Assembly (NCBI GenBank): GCA_051294375.1 | Contig: CM119269.1 | Location: forward strand, 2,832,026 to 2,896,025 | Direction: 5' to 3' | DNA length: 64,000 bases | From: Paraspadella gotoi | Lineage: Eukaryota; Chaetognatha | Shown: positions 39,601 to 50,907 of the stretch, piece after piece | Position numbering within the stretch: position 1 is the first letter of the stretch | Layout: the number at the start of each line of letters is the position of its first letter | The notes under the pieces: generated by a model | The model's database searches: none | Seen by the model: the letters and a program-made list of their open reading frames with translations, nothing else | What the model was told of the DNA's origin: nothing | Translations under genes and position numbers: made by a program

Positions 39601-40333
39601 GCTTCTGCCTCACGGGTACGAGGGCATGGGACCCGAGCACACCTCGGCGCGCCTCGAGCGGTTCCTTCAGATGTCTGACGACGATCCAGATGTTATGCCC
39701 AAAGATCTCGGGGTTGCCGACCCCGAGGATGTGACCCTTCACCAGCTTCACCAAATAAACTGGATTATTATTAATTGCACCTCGCCTGGCAATTACATGC
39801 ACGCACTCCGCCGTCAGGTCAAGCTTCCTTTCCGCAAGCCCCTGATAGTCATGTCCCCAAAGAGTCTGTTGCGACTACCCGACGCTCGATCCTCCTTCGA
39901 CGAGCTGCTGCCGGGCACTAGTTTCCGGCCGTACATACCTGAGGAAGGTGCGGCGTCGACGGCGCCTGACGGCGTGAAAAAGCTCCTCTTCTGCTCGGGG
40001 AAAGTTTATTACGACCTTATTAAAGAGCGAGAGCGGCTTGGCCTTGATTCGGAAATTGCTATCGGCCGGCTCGAGCAGATATGCCCGTTTCCCTACGACG
40101 GGGTGGTCAAGGAGATAAAGAAATACCCCGGAGCCCAGGTCAGCTGGGCTCAGGAGGAGCACAAAAACATGGGTGCTTGGACATATGTCCAGCCGCGTTT
40201 CGAGGCTGCCGTCGACCACCGTTTCAGGGTTATGTACGTTGGCAGGGGCGTGTCGCCGTCACCCGCCACGGGAAACAAATCCAAACATCTTCAGGAGCTA
40301 CATCAATTCCTGGAGGAAGCGATGGCCATGTGA
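36680..40333 (+). CDS. OGDH: 2-oxoglutarate dehydrogenase E1 component, mitochondrial
   Basis: Thiamine-diphosphate E1 subunit of the mitochondrial 2-oxoglutarate dehydrogenase complex; it decarboxylates 2-oxoglutarate in the citric acid cycle and passes the succinyl group to E2 (DLST). Five exons: 36680-37546, 37862-38194, 38291-38424, 38503-38643, 38755-40333, all GT-AG with phases 0, 0, 2, 2. The product is 1,017 residues, matching the usual 1,000-1,023. The N-terminus is Arg/Ser/Leu-rich, as for a matrix-targeting peptide, followed by the conserved [17 protein letters not shown] segment. The substrate and ThDP motifs are [12 protein letters not shown] (about 306-317), GDAAFAGQG (about 408-416) and NNQIGFTTDP (about 441-450); HRHHVLHDQ and [11 protein letters not shown] follow in exon 5. 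The Ala-rich stretch near residues 114-121 varies in the family. Start chosen: first ATG, giving MNRLASRLF. Intact and ordinary. Confidence 0.97.
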
Positions 40334-41783
40334 AGAGCGCCGCCAATTCGTGGCGATTATTAGAAAAGCTTAGAGCATAATAAGCATATCACTCTAGTCG
40401 CACATTCATATGCAATTATTTGGTAAAAAAATAAAAAGAATATTGTCACTTACTTGTATAAGAGTAACATATCCGAAATCGTCCCTCACTAACTTAGAAG
40501 TCAAAGAAACCTAAAGAGCTTTCTCCCCGATTATGGGAGTCGTTAAACCCATCCTGGATTTAGAGATTTGTTTTGTTTGTTTGTTTGATAAATATGATAT
40601 AAAAAGTTAGGTTTTTTTCTACTCATTGTACTCGAATTGTAGCGAGTAGTTTTTTTTAATTTATTGTTCTAATCGTCCGATCTTGCGTGTCAAAATTTGG
40701 GTTTTTTCCCCTGATTCGATTTTAAGATGATACAAAAAAACTGATTCCCACAAAAAACTGAAAAAGACCATATGTCGTATCCCCTAGCGGATTATCTACG
40801 CTGTCCGAGTTACTCTATACCCGCGGGATGACATCGGAACGAACTTTTTATGAATTTTATAATCAAAAAATGTAAAATTGAACGTAGCCTTCAGACCACG
40901 AAAAGCTTAGACTGCAACTGGACCATTAAATTTAAAGTATTTTTAGGTACGTTACCCATACAATATGGCAATAGTTCTTTATTTAATTATTGACTGACTC
41001 CCTTAACCGTTTACGTTTTGCCTAGGAATTCCCGCAAGTGAACCGAGGAGGTTGGTCCGATTGCCTACTTCAATGAGATCCACAAGACGCAGAGACAGTT
41101 TTTGGTTCTGGGACAAAACTGTTTTGAAACGTTCTGAGTTTTACAAACATTGAATTTTCTGCTGTTAATCTTTGTACTTGAGAAATTGGCTTACGGGAAA
41201 GTAAAAATATAATGTTAATTTGTTTGACAGAAGAAACTGAATATATATATATAATTAATAATAATAATAAGTTATTCCTTTCACTAGTAGAAGCTAGCTT
41301 AGCGAAAGATTTTAAATACCTGGTTATGTAGATTTTTAGAAGACTGTCTTGTGATTTCATTTAAAACACCCATATTGACTACTTTTTTAATTGTATAAGG
41401 AAGAAACCAATGCTAGAAAACTCTGCAAAAAACATGTTTATCTAACAATTACATTTTTTTTTTTAATTGTTCGAGTTAACGTGGAAACTTATTTATTAGA
41501 ATTTGTTAACAAAGATATTTTCATCCATTGACCAAAACCAAGTGCGAAAGCTAAATCGACTAAAATTAATAATCTATTTTTGGTACTGATGAGATTGGAT
41601 CTAACGTTTACATTAATTTACACTGCATATATAGGTCTTTTTTTTTACTCTGGTTAGTCCGGAAACCATGCAAGGGGAAACGATAAGAGCAGGCTATGAG
41701 CACAATAAAGGTGTGCGTATTTTATAGAGCGAAGCGCAGTAAAATTATACACCCTACGGCATTTTCGTTTCTCACATCGGGGA
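40334..41783. other. Intergenic, OGDH 3' side to coiled-coil gene 3' side
   Basis: A convergent interval of 1.45 kb. Apart from the OGDH polyadenylation signal, only AT-rich sequence is seen. A TTTATT at 41492-41497 could be the minus-strand AATAAA for the coiled-coil gene. Confidence 0.5.
40430..40435 (+). terminator. AATAAA polyadenylation signal, OGDH
   Basis: AATAAA lies 97 bp past the OGDH stop codon on the same strand. Confidence 0.55.
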
Positions 41784-44700
41784 TCAATCGAAAGTTGTCG
41801 ACCTCGCCGACAGTCTTCCCGTCGAAGGAGGAGCCGGGGAAGACGTCCTCACGACGAGCGATTGGGTGTGGCTCATCGACTTAAGATTCTCCGCCATTTT
41901 TTCAAACTCTCCCCATTTGGAGGCCTGAAGAAGTAAAGGCTATGAGCATATGTTCATATTTAAAATCTCTGATAAATTTGGGTTAAAAATATTACGCCTT
42001 TAATGCAGAATTTCGCCAAATTATTAATAATAAAAATCATTTTAAAATGTGGAATGTGAATGTACCTGTTCGTCTTTAAAGCCACTGACTTCGAGCTCCA
42101 TCATGCGAATTTTAGATTCCAACGTCGAAATCTAAGAAGGTGAAAAAATTAACTAAATAAATGATCAAGATATATAAAATTAAATTTGAAAAACGTTTAA
42201 TCAGCAATGAACATGCCAATTCTTGCCTCTTGTCTTTGGTGAAGAATAGTAGAATCCCTATCGTCGACCTTTCTCTGCAATTCGGAAACGTGGTCCACCA
42301 GCAGGTTCTTGTCACGACGCAAAGAGTTGAGTTCGTCGTCGAGCTTCGAGTTTGCTGACTCTGTGTCTTGAAGTCGTCCTTCAGTGTGGAAGCAAATTTT
42401 TTTTTTAAAGAAATCTTTTTCAAAACCGCGGTCGTCGAAAGTAAAATTTAGTCAAAATTTCTTTGAATGAGTATGTATTCACTTGAAAAACTTGGCACAT
42501 ACATAACAAGAAGAACAAATTAAAGGGGAATTCATGTCGTCGGGCATTGCTATAAGTTCACTCCGCCTATAAGCATGACGCCTTCAGTCGGGATCGATCC
42601 CCAATGCCATTGCCAATGGTACCTTCAACCTGCGGAGGACGACCGTAAACTGCCTTTAGGGCGTAGAAAGCCCTCAAGCCTGGTTCCAAGCCCAGACTCG
42701 TTCCATGATTGCGAGACGAGGTTAAAGAAGTTTAGGATGATAACACATGCACATAAACAAATAAAATCTTCGATGACAAAAGAAAATTGGGAAAATATAT
42801 ACAAATACCAAGTGTAAACGACGACTTTAATTGTAATTAATTTGTCATAACAGTCGTTTATTTGAATCAATATTTTACCTTTAGCCGTGAGAAGCGAATA
42901 TTCCGTCGATCTTGTCAGACTTTCCTGTTCAGTCAATTTTGTCTCTAGATCTCGCCCCCGGAACCTCGATATAAGATTTATGCAGAAGATAGTCAAGGAG
43001 TGGTTAAAACAGAAACTTCCAATAGTTTATTTTTTAAACTGCGACTGGTTTTATAAATTAAAAAAGAAATCGCGATGATTATATTATAATAGGGGGAGAC
43101 TAACTCAATAAGGTGGTTAAGAAATTGCATTAAGCACCTGCTCAAACGAAAATTTAGACATTTTTTAAAAAATTTGAATAGACAAATTTTTTTTATATTA
43201 CTCATACTCAATATATTAATTTTTAAATATTTATTTATAAATAGGAAAGGCTAAAAATTTTTTTTTGATTTTTTGATTTTTAAGATCAGATTCAGGTAGC
43301 TTGCAAAAGTTGTCTACACAAAGTATAATTCTTTTTCGATATTTTAATCATAAGTATGTGAAAAATAATGAAAAACTATTTATAATCATCATCATCATCA
43401 TTTTTCGATAATTTTATTACTTTTTCTTAATTTTGACCAAGAAAACATAAATATTTTGGAAAGTTGTATTTAAATTTTTTATTTAACTTTTTATGCTCTA
43501 TCAGAATCCATCAAAAAAATTTAGAATTGATTAAATTTTTTTTTTATCATTATATAGTAATATTGTAATTTTAATAGCAAACAATAAAAGCATTAAAATA
43601 GAACTTTTTTAAAAAATTCTTTTTTTACCTAAAAGTAGACTTCAGAAATAAAGTTTTGAACCACGCCCGCCCCTATTGAATTTAATTTCATAGTAGATTT
43701 CTAATTATAATTTATAATAATGATCTCACTTTTCCATGTCGAGCTGCTTTTTGAGATCCGCAACTTCGAGCTCCATCAACTTTCCCTTGTCTCCCGACTG
43801 CGCCAATTGTGACATCGTCATGGAAACCCGGGACTCCGCCTCGCCCTTCAGCTCGCGCTCACGTTCAAGCAGCTTTTGTGCGTCATACAGCTGACCTTTA
43901 AATTCAAGGGTCGAGATGGAAATAAAGAAAATTCGTTAAAAATAATCAGGCGCCGCCCGCTTCTCACCTGACAAGCCGGCCTTTTCCCCGTGCAAGTTGC
44001 TGTTTTCCTCTTGCATCTTGGTCTTCAAGTATCGTTCCTGACTGAGAAGATCTTCGGTGTCCTTCAAGCGTTTCGTCAATGCATTGATTTGATCCTTTGC
44101 AAGATAGATGGGGTCTTGAGTATATTTTCGTTATCGTTTTTAGTTTTTTAAATAATCTTACCATGAGGCCGCTGTTTGATCCCTGAGCATTGTACAGTTT
44201 TTCCTCGGCCTCTCTTTTCATCATTTCTTTCATGGTAGATTCTTTTTTGGAATCTTCCAGTTGAAAATTCATCGACTTCACTTGTAGTTGTTCCTTTTCC
44301 AGTTGGTCTGAGTAATTAGAGAGCCAAGTTTTTTTTTGGGGTGGTTTCTTAAAAAGCAGTAACTGCTAAGATAAAATTTCATTTCGCTCCCGAAGCTTGC
44401 AGTTTATAAAAATAACGAATTTTAAATCTCCAATTATAGCGGTTTATGGGTTTCTCCTTTAATTTTTCAGCGGCTATCACTTGCATATTGCAAATAATAG
44501 AAATACTGATGCTTCTACTGTCTCACCTTTGAGTATGGCTAATTGAGTTTCGGCGTTTTTCAAGGCTTTGGATCCGCCGTCGACTTCGTTCCTGGCGCTG
44601 GCGAGTTGACTGTCCTTTCGGTTCACTGTCAGTTAAAAAATATTTCGAAGCTCACTTATGCATGCATTGCTATCACCGCGCCCACTTTTAATTTCTCACC

Positions 44701-47700
44701 CTCTAAATCAAAGAGTTCGATCCGCTTCTTCAGCGAAACGATCTCGTCCAACAAAATCCTCTTTTCCCTCGCGAAACTCGAATCCATGGCGGCCATCTTG
44801 TCCTCGAATGATCGTTTCTCTTTGACCATCAGATCCAGGTTCGAGTCTTTCCTGAAGATTATTGTATTTTCGTTACATATTTTTTGAAATACCTGTAATT
44901 TCATTGTTGTTTAGTAAAATAGTTACGACTATTTCATAATAATTCATCGTGTAATCCGTTGACCTTACTCACCGTTTAACGTCCAGCTGCAAATTGTCGG
45001 CTTCAGTTTGTAGCGTCCGCAGCTTTTGCAGCATCCGCTCTGCTTCTGCAGTCATCTTCGGGTGCATTTCCGTCGCCTTCTTCGCCTGTTCTCGCAGATA
45101 GTTCGCCTCTAACTCCAAAAAGTAAATCTGGACACAAAATATCGAGTTTCTCATTTTTAAGCTCATAACTCAAAACAAAAACGTCACGAAAGAGCTCACT
45201 AATCTTTAGTACTTCCGGAAGTCATGGCTATAATTCTAGAAAAGAGCGTATCATCTATGATTGCATTGGCTTACCTGTTGTTGCAGATTCTTGATGTATT
45301 CGGCTTCAATATTCTCCATCCCCGCTGATGTCGTGCGTGCGGCGCTGAAACGGAGAAGTTAGGCTTACTTAGAAGATTGAATAAAAAAGATTTATAATAG
45401 AATTCGAATAAAATATTAAAATATTTACGGAATAATTCCGATTTTAATAATTTACAAATATGTCGACTAACACAACAGTCATCAAGATGTGGACGAGAAA
45501 AAGCACAATTGAGGCGTTTTAACATTTTGTTGTTTCCTCTTCCACCTTTCCGTCACTTTTTTTTCCAGGACAACAAAAATGATATTCTAAATAATTACAA
45601 CATTGGACATCATTTACGATTTCGACCTCGGTTATATTTCCTAGCGTCGAATAATAATAATGATTTTAAATTTTTTTTTCACTACGTAGACGGATTTCAA
45701 ATGGGAGTGAAATGATAAGATCAATAAGAATAACTGGGGATAAATCAATCACTTAGATTTTGCACCATGCTAAAAAAATTGCTGCCGTTTTTTTCTTTTT
45801 AAGCTTGCTTACTTTCTTAGTTATGTGCTTATCAATGCCACGGTCGGATTTTAAAAAAAGAAAATACCTTGCATTTGAAGAGAACCATACTCTTATAAAA
45901 TATATTAATATTTCTATTGAAGAGACAATAATTATTGTTATGTATTAGTGACAGAACCGTTCAATATAAGCAGTCCCTGAGCTTCGGATAAGGGTGTAAC
46001 TCCATGTTACAGGCGGGTTAAGTGCCCCGTCTCTCTTAACTGCTAGGCGGCCACCGGGTTAGAACCCCTGACCTATGGGTTGGGAGGCGAACGTCTTGCC
46101 TCCGGCACCAATGGCCGCTGATGAACGGTTGGTGGATTTTAGTCCACCATACTATGAAAAAAAATGAAATGACAAAAAATATAGAGATTAGAGTAATTGG
46201 CCAATCAGAATGTCGAAATAAAAATAGGAATAGTCACTCATCCGGAAAAAGCTTGTTGCTTCACTAAACATTGAAGTATAATATAAATTTTTTTTTCCAC
46301 GCTTCCAAGACATTAAACCAACCGATATTCTGCTCAAATTTTTCCACAATGAGTTTAAAATCGAAGTATTAAATAGGAGGGGAAAAAGTTGCAAAATATA
46401 AGAACATAAACGCAAGGGAATTTTCTAACTAATGAAAGATCAATCATCATAGTCAGTCAGTGAAGAGTTGTAACAACGCTTTTCATTTCACTCCCATTTG
46501 AGATCCATGTAGTATTCTTAAGCTTTTAGTTCGTAAAATTCCGTCCACAGATATGCAGAAAATCAAAAGCTAATAGCCTACTTTTTTCTTTGAGCACTTA
46601 CCAAATTGTACCCCCGCAGTCTTTACAAGTAGAACTTTTGAAAGAAGTGGACATAAATTTTAATCAGTTAATCTCCGCCTTAGAAGACTAAAATTCCTGT
46701 CCTGTAATTCGTGTCAATTCTTTTTTAAGGGAAAGTTAAGTTTTGTAACCTCGCATACTCTGCCGACACGAGCTCGACGCCACGCCCACCTTAGACTGCC
46801 ATTGAGGCTTGCGGATAAGTTCTTCTGACTTCCGGATTTGCGCAAAGACTTTTGCTTCATCATTGTGGGGCTCTTGGACCGAGGCGGAGATAGAGAACGA
46901 GTTGGCTGGAAGCTGTCCGTGAACACGCCTTAAAGTTAAATATTAAGAAAGTAGGTAGTTTTGTAACATCACCCCAGAAGGCGTGAGATACAATGTTACT
47001 TGTAGATGGCTACCAAATTTTTTCATGTTAGAATGAGATTTAAAATATTTTCTCTTTAAGATTTTCGATTGGTTAGCGCTCTCTTTAAAAGACAATCGTT
47101 ATTACCTAATTAACGACAGAAGCATAGGCAAAGCGTTTGATGATGAAGATGGTTCTAGCAGCTACAATGAAGCCAATCGAAATACACAAAAGAGGAAGAA
47201 AGTCGAAAAGTTCAGGAAATAAAGGATTAATTTTTAGGACGAAATGGTAAAATTACAGTAAACAATAGCAACAATTATCATTTGCGAAGTGCTCATTGCA
47301 ACAATGCGGAAAGATATTTGCAGAGAAATCCAACAGAAAGTTTGGGGCCGATTTGAGGCAGAATCGACAATCTCGTGCGACAAAAAAAAAAAGAAAAACT
47401 TGCGTATCAGCAACTCGGGTGCGTTCGATTTAAAGTATCTCAGTGTTGAGAATCTAAGGCTAAGATCAAAATCCCAACGCAAAAAAGAAAGGTTCTTTCC
47501 TTTTCGTGTCGTTTCGGTTTTGTCCCCGGATTCTTTCCCCCTCATTTATGTTAAATCGAAGAGTTTGGGACAGAAGATTTGTTTTCAGATCCGGCTTTGT
47601 CCCATATCCGGAAAGAATACAATAAATGAATCAGAATACGATAAAAAAAATGACAAAAGAAAAATAATATAACAATTATCAAACAATCGTGACAGGCGAC

Positions 47701-48756
47701 AGGACTTTTTTCTCATGTCGATCGTATAGTACGAAACTCCCAAGTGGCTTTTCTTGTGTTAATTTTTCAATTTTTTTAAAAAAGGAGGAAAAGTTACTAC
47801 AAAGAGAAATTTGGGCAAAGGTGTCGCCGCACGCAAGGCATGGGCGACTCCACCAAATAAATGCTCCCATCATCGTTTTAACGAAAAGAATTCCTTCTCA
47901 ACAAGTGGCATCGATAGGATTTTGAGGTTCCGACCACGAACGTTCTTGGCCAAGGTCAAAACCGATAATATTTTACTCGGTGGGCCAGTTAAATAAAATT
48001 TTATAAAAAAAAACCATTATTCTTAATTAAGGTTTAAAAAAAAATCGCTGAAAAGAAGTCGCAGAATTCTGCATGTGTTAATTTTTAGAATAGTTCAGGA
48101 GTTCTGGAGGATTTTTCCGCGTTCTTTCCAATAAGACAATTTTTACTGCGTGGAGTACTAAATTATGAAATGAAAAAAAAAAGTGAAATTAAAATTATCA
48201 TTCCTATAGATTAATTCAAGTTATCATTTTCCTGAGTCGGGCAAAGTAAGGCACTCACCACTGTCAAGACCGCAGGATTTTGAGCACACTAAGCAATAAT
48301 GACGCGAAAAAGATAAGGAAGTACAAGAAAATAGTTACATAATGTACGTTTTTGAGAGTTTGAAGAATGTTTCCTGTCTTGGTCTTAAAATGCCAAGATT
48401 GTTCTAATAAAATATAACTAAAAAGCCGTATAAGTAATTCAGAGTGGTCAAAAAGAATTTTTAGATCCTATATGAATATTCTATGAAATATAAATTTTGG
48501 TTGAACTTTTAATTTTTCTTGACCACCCGGTGCGTGTAGTGAAGCTCGGGTGAGTTCTTGGATTCGTGGTCAATGTGGTCGCGGAGACGCAGAACCCACC
48601 TTGAAAGGCGGTGGAGTCGTCGACAGGGATGGTCTGCAACCCCTCGTCGTCGTACCCCCTCAATTGCGACGACCACTTCAAAGTGTCCTTGGGCTGCGCC
48701 CCCAGGGGCAGAGAGATCTCGCGCGAGGGCGTTCGAGGCCGCGGGGCCGCTATCAT
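41784..48756 (-). CDS. Coiled-coil protein of about 561 residues, family not recognised
   Basis: Fourteen exons fit one continuous frame: 48756-48600, 48288-48259 (30 nt), 46928-46790, 45344-45275, 45127-44973, 44851-44700, 44625-44527, 44307-44162, 44094-43968, 43895-43730, 42964-42879, 42378-42227, 42131-42066, 41924-41784. Phases agree at every junction. All donors are GT except at 42226, a GC donor (GAG/GCAAGA). Residues 1-108 are Pro/Ser-rich and basic (RSLSPPRSKSPTMMKQKSLR). From MENIEAEYIKNLQQQ onward it is almost entirely heptad coiled coil with many Lys/Glu/Leu, followed by a short Ser/Pro tail ending RSTTFD. No motor, membrane or enzymatic domain is seen, so a structural or scaffold role is inferred only. 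The start ATG has an in-frame stop just upstream; an exon at 49083-49017 may belong to the same gene. Introns at 42965-43729, 45345-46789 and 46929-48258 are long, and the second contains a SINE. Confidence 0.8.
42541..42725. repeat. GC-richer island in an intron, possible degenerate SINE
   Basis: About 185 bp of balanced base composition stand out in AT-rich intron DNA. The segment includes GGGATCGATCCCC, which resembles a pol III B box on either strand. No second copy was found in the window, so the call rests on composition and one motif. Confidence 0.25.
45930..46140 (-). mobile_element. tRNA-like SINE, copy 2
   Basis: Inverted relative to 1007-1200 and about 85% alike by eye. It keeps the A-box-like TGGTGCCGGAGG, the B-box-like GGTTCTAACCC, the terminal AACCGTTCA/TGAACGGTT inverted repeat and the AT-rich tail. 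It carries about 17 extra bases (near CATGGAGTTACACCC) in its 3' part. It lies in an intron of the coiled-coil gene, in the same orientation as that gene. Confidence 0.7.
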
Positions 48757-49016
48757 TTTTCAAGGGCGTCACCGAGGGCGTGCGGAGTGGTAGGGGTTGT
48801 GGTCCGGGCGGTTGGCTGGCTCGACAGTGAAAAAGTGAAAAGAGCGACTAGTGAGGACTAAAACCAAGATTGATCTAGTTTTCTTAAGCTAATTCGACTT
48901 GAACCCGTTTGAACAGAAAGTGAATGCCTTCGATGCCATCGTCGATTCGATTAAAATGCGGCGGAAGCGAAAAAAAGTGCGACGGACCATGCGGGACTTT
49001 TTAAAAGGGTACTTAC

Positions 49017-49083
49017 CTCCCAAAAGGTGAGGCGCTTCCTCGAAAACTTCTTCACGCCCGAAGGTCGATGAAATTCGGGACAT
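49017..49083 (-). CDS. Candidate upstream exon of the coiled-coil gene
   Basis: ATG at 49083 opens 22 codons (MSRISSTFGREEVFEEAPHL) ending at a good donor (GGGAG/GTAAGT) in phase 1. A matching acceptor at 48820-48821 joins it to an open frame (SQPPGPQPLPLRTPSVTPLK). That frame, however, is offset by one base from the frame that continues into exon 2 of the gene. Either a one-base sequence error lies between 48819 and 48700, or this exon is a separate or alternative start. Confidence 0.4.
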
Positions 49084-49276
49084 TAAACTCACGGAGTTGT
49101 CCGCTGTTTTAAGTTCCGAGTTGTTTTTTTTTTTTGTTTTTTTTAATTTGAAAGTTTTAAGACTATCATAATACTCCTTATTTGATCTCGATAAGGATAT
49201 TTAAAATTATTTTTGACTGGACGTAAAAAAAATCTAAGAAACCAAAAAAATTAAAGTTTTTTGTGCACGCAAACAA

Positions 49277-49362
<86 letters not shown>

Positions 49363-49464
49363 ATGCCTAGGATTGAATTCCAAGTAAAAAAATAGAACGT
49401 AGTGAAAAATGGTAGTGGGTGTCAGGCGACGGACGCCCCTTCCCTCGGTCCAGGACTTAGAGGC

Positions 49465-49547
<83 letters not shown>

Positions 49548-50907
49548 TATAGAAAACATCGATTGTCGAAAAAAGCTCGATGTTCGCACTGGGTCAAAGA
49601 CAGACATACAAAAAAAGCTTTGGTTGCCAAGGACCGTTGCTATCGCGTCCGTAGTTCAGCTGATTAGAAAATCTATTTTTCTAGAGTACGTAACAAAAGA
49701 AGTAAGTACTGGTCGTTACCTAATGAGTGTTTAAATAATTCCTGGCAATCATAAAGAAAGAAAAGTGTTCATACTTATACTTATTGTATAAGTTATAAAA
49801 TAAAACTTTCGGACTCTCAATTTTAATTCTTTTATTATTGAGTCAGTTAGAAAGAAATAAAAAATGAAACAGGTCGAGTGTTATGTTATGTTATGTAAAA
49901 ATAATTTCTTTTAACCTTTTTAGTAAAAATGAGGGTTTATAACTTAATTAGGAAAAGGAATAAAATATGCCTGCTATGTCATTATCTTGTAAGAGTGATG
50001 GAGGCATTAAACCACCAAAGCCTGTCCAAAGTGAGGGGCAAGATAGCTTATTTATTAAATGAATGGATAATTTTTATATTGGTTGTACCAATTTCATATA
50101 AAATTTGAATAAAATAACCTACACTGTAAGCACTTTTTTTTTCTCCAGCTCGAACGAAATTTGTTCTTGTGGGATGGAAGTAAATCCTCAACCTTAAACA
50201 AAAGAACGTCTGATTTGTAAGACGAATCGAAAAAATTATGAAATTGATTCAACCAATACAAAAATTATTCATTCAATTCGGTAATTATGGTGGGTTGAGG
50301 CGTTCATTCCTGTTTACTCAGATAATCAAGCGTCTTACCCATTGTACTTCTCCCTCACTTTGTTATATTGCGGGCGCCGGGTCCCCCGGAAAGCCAAGCT
50401 TATCTCACCCCTTTACAATTAAATTAGCAACTTGTTTACATTTTAAGATATCCTACTGATTCAAGAAATATTTTACAGATTTAAAACATTTTTTATATAC
50501 CTTTTTAACCCCATTAGCTTTTCCCTACTTTACGGGCCCTTCGGCATTATGGAGGGTGTCTAGTGTCTACGCTTGTACAAGCCCCTAAATGCAAGGCCTG
50601 CAAGTTTTCAATCAAGACTGTCTTACTAAATGGTAATTTAAATTACCTTTTCTAATACTTCTAATAAATTTCTACTAAAAAGTGTGAATTAAAAAAAACC
50701 ATGAGAATTATACTAATAATACTAAATAAAATAAAACAAATGTTACCAGAGTAAATGTAATTTACTCTCTATTAATCTCTATTAATTTTATCCAATCAAT
50801 AGCATGCAACAATACATGGTCTTAGAATGAAAATAGGCAATATCGACATAATCTTGATAACAAAAACATTCATGTACCAATATTGCGTATCGAGGTTACA
50901 ATCACAA
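49084..50907. other. Intergenic region with opposed GA and CT tracts
   Basis: No gene recognised. It contains a GA run, a CT run and two GC-richer islands (about 50366-50403 and 50524-50620) in AT-rich DNA. Confidence 0.5.
49279..49541. repeat. GA tract and CT tract in inverted arrangement
   Basis: An 82-bp GA run (49279-49360) is followed about 105 bp later by a CT run of about 76 bp (49466-49541). Together they form an inverted repeat able to pair over about 75 bp. Confidence 0.9.
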
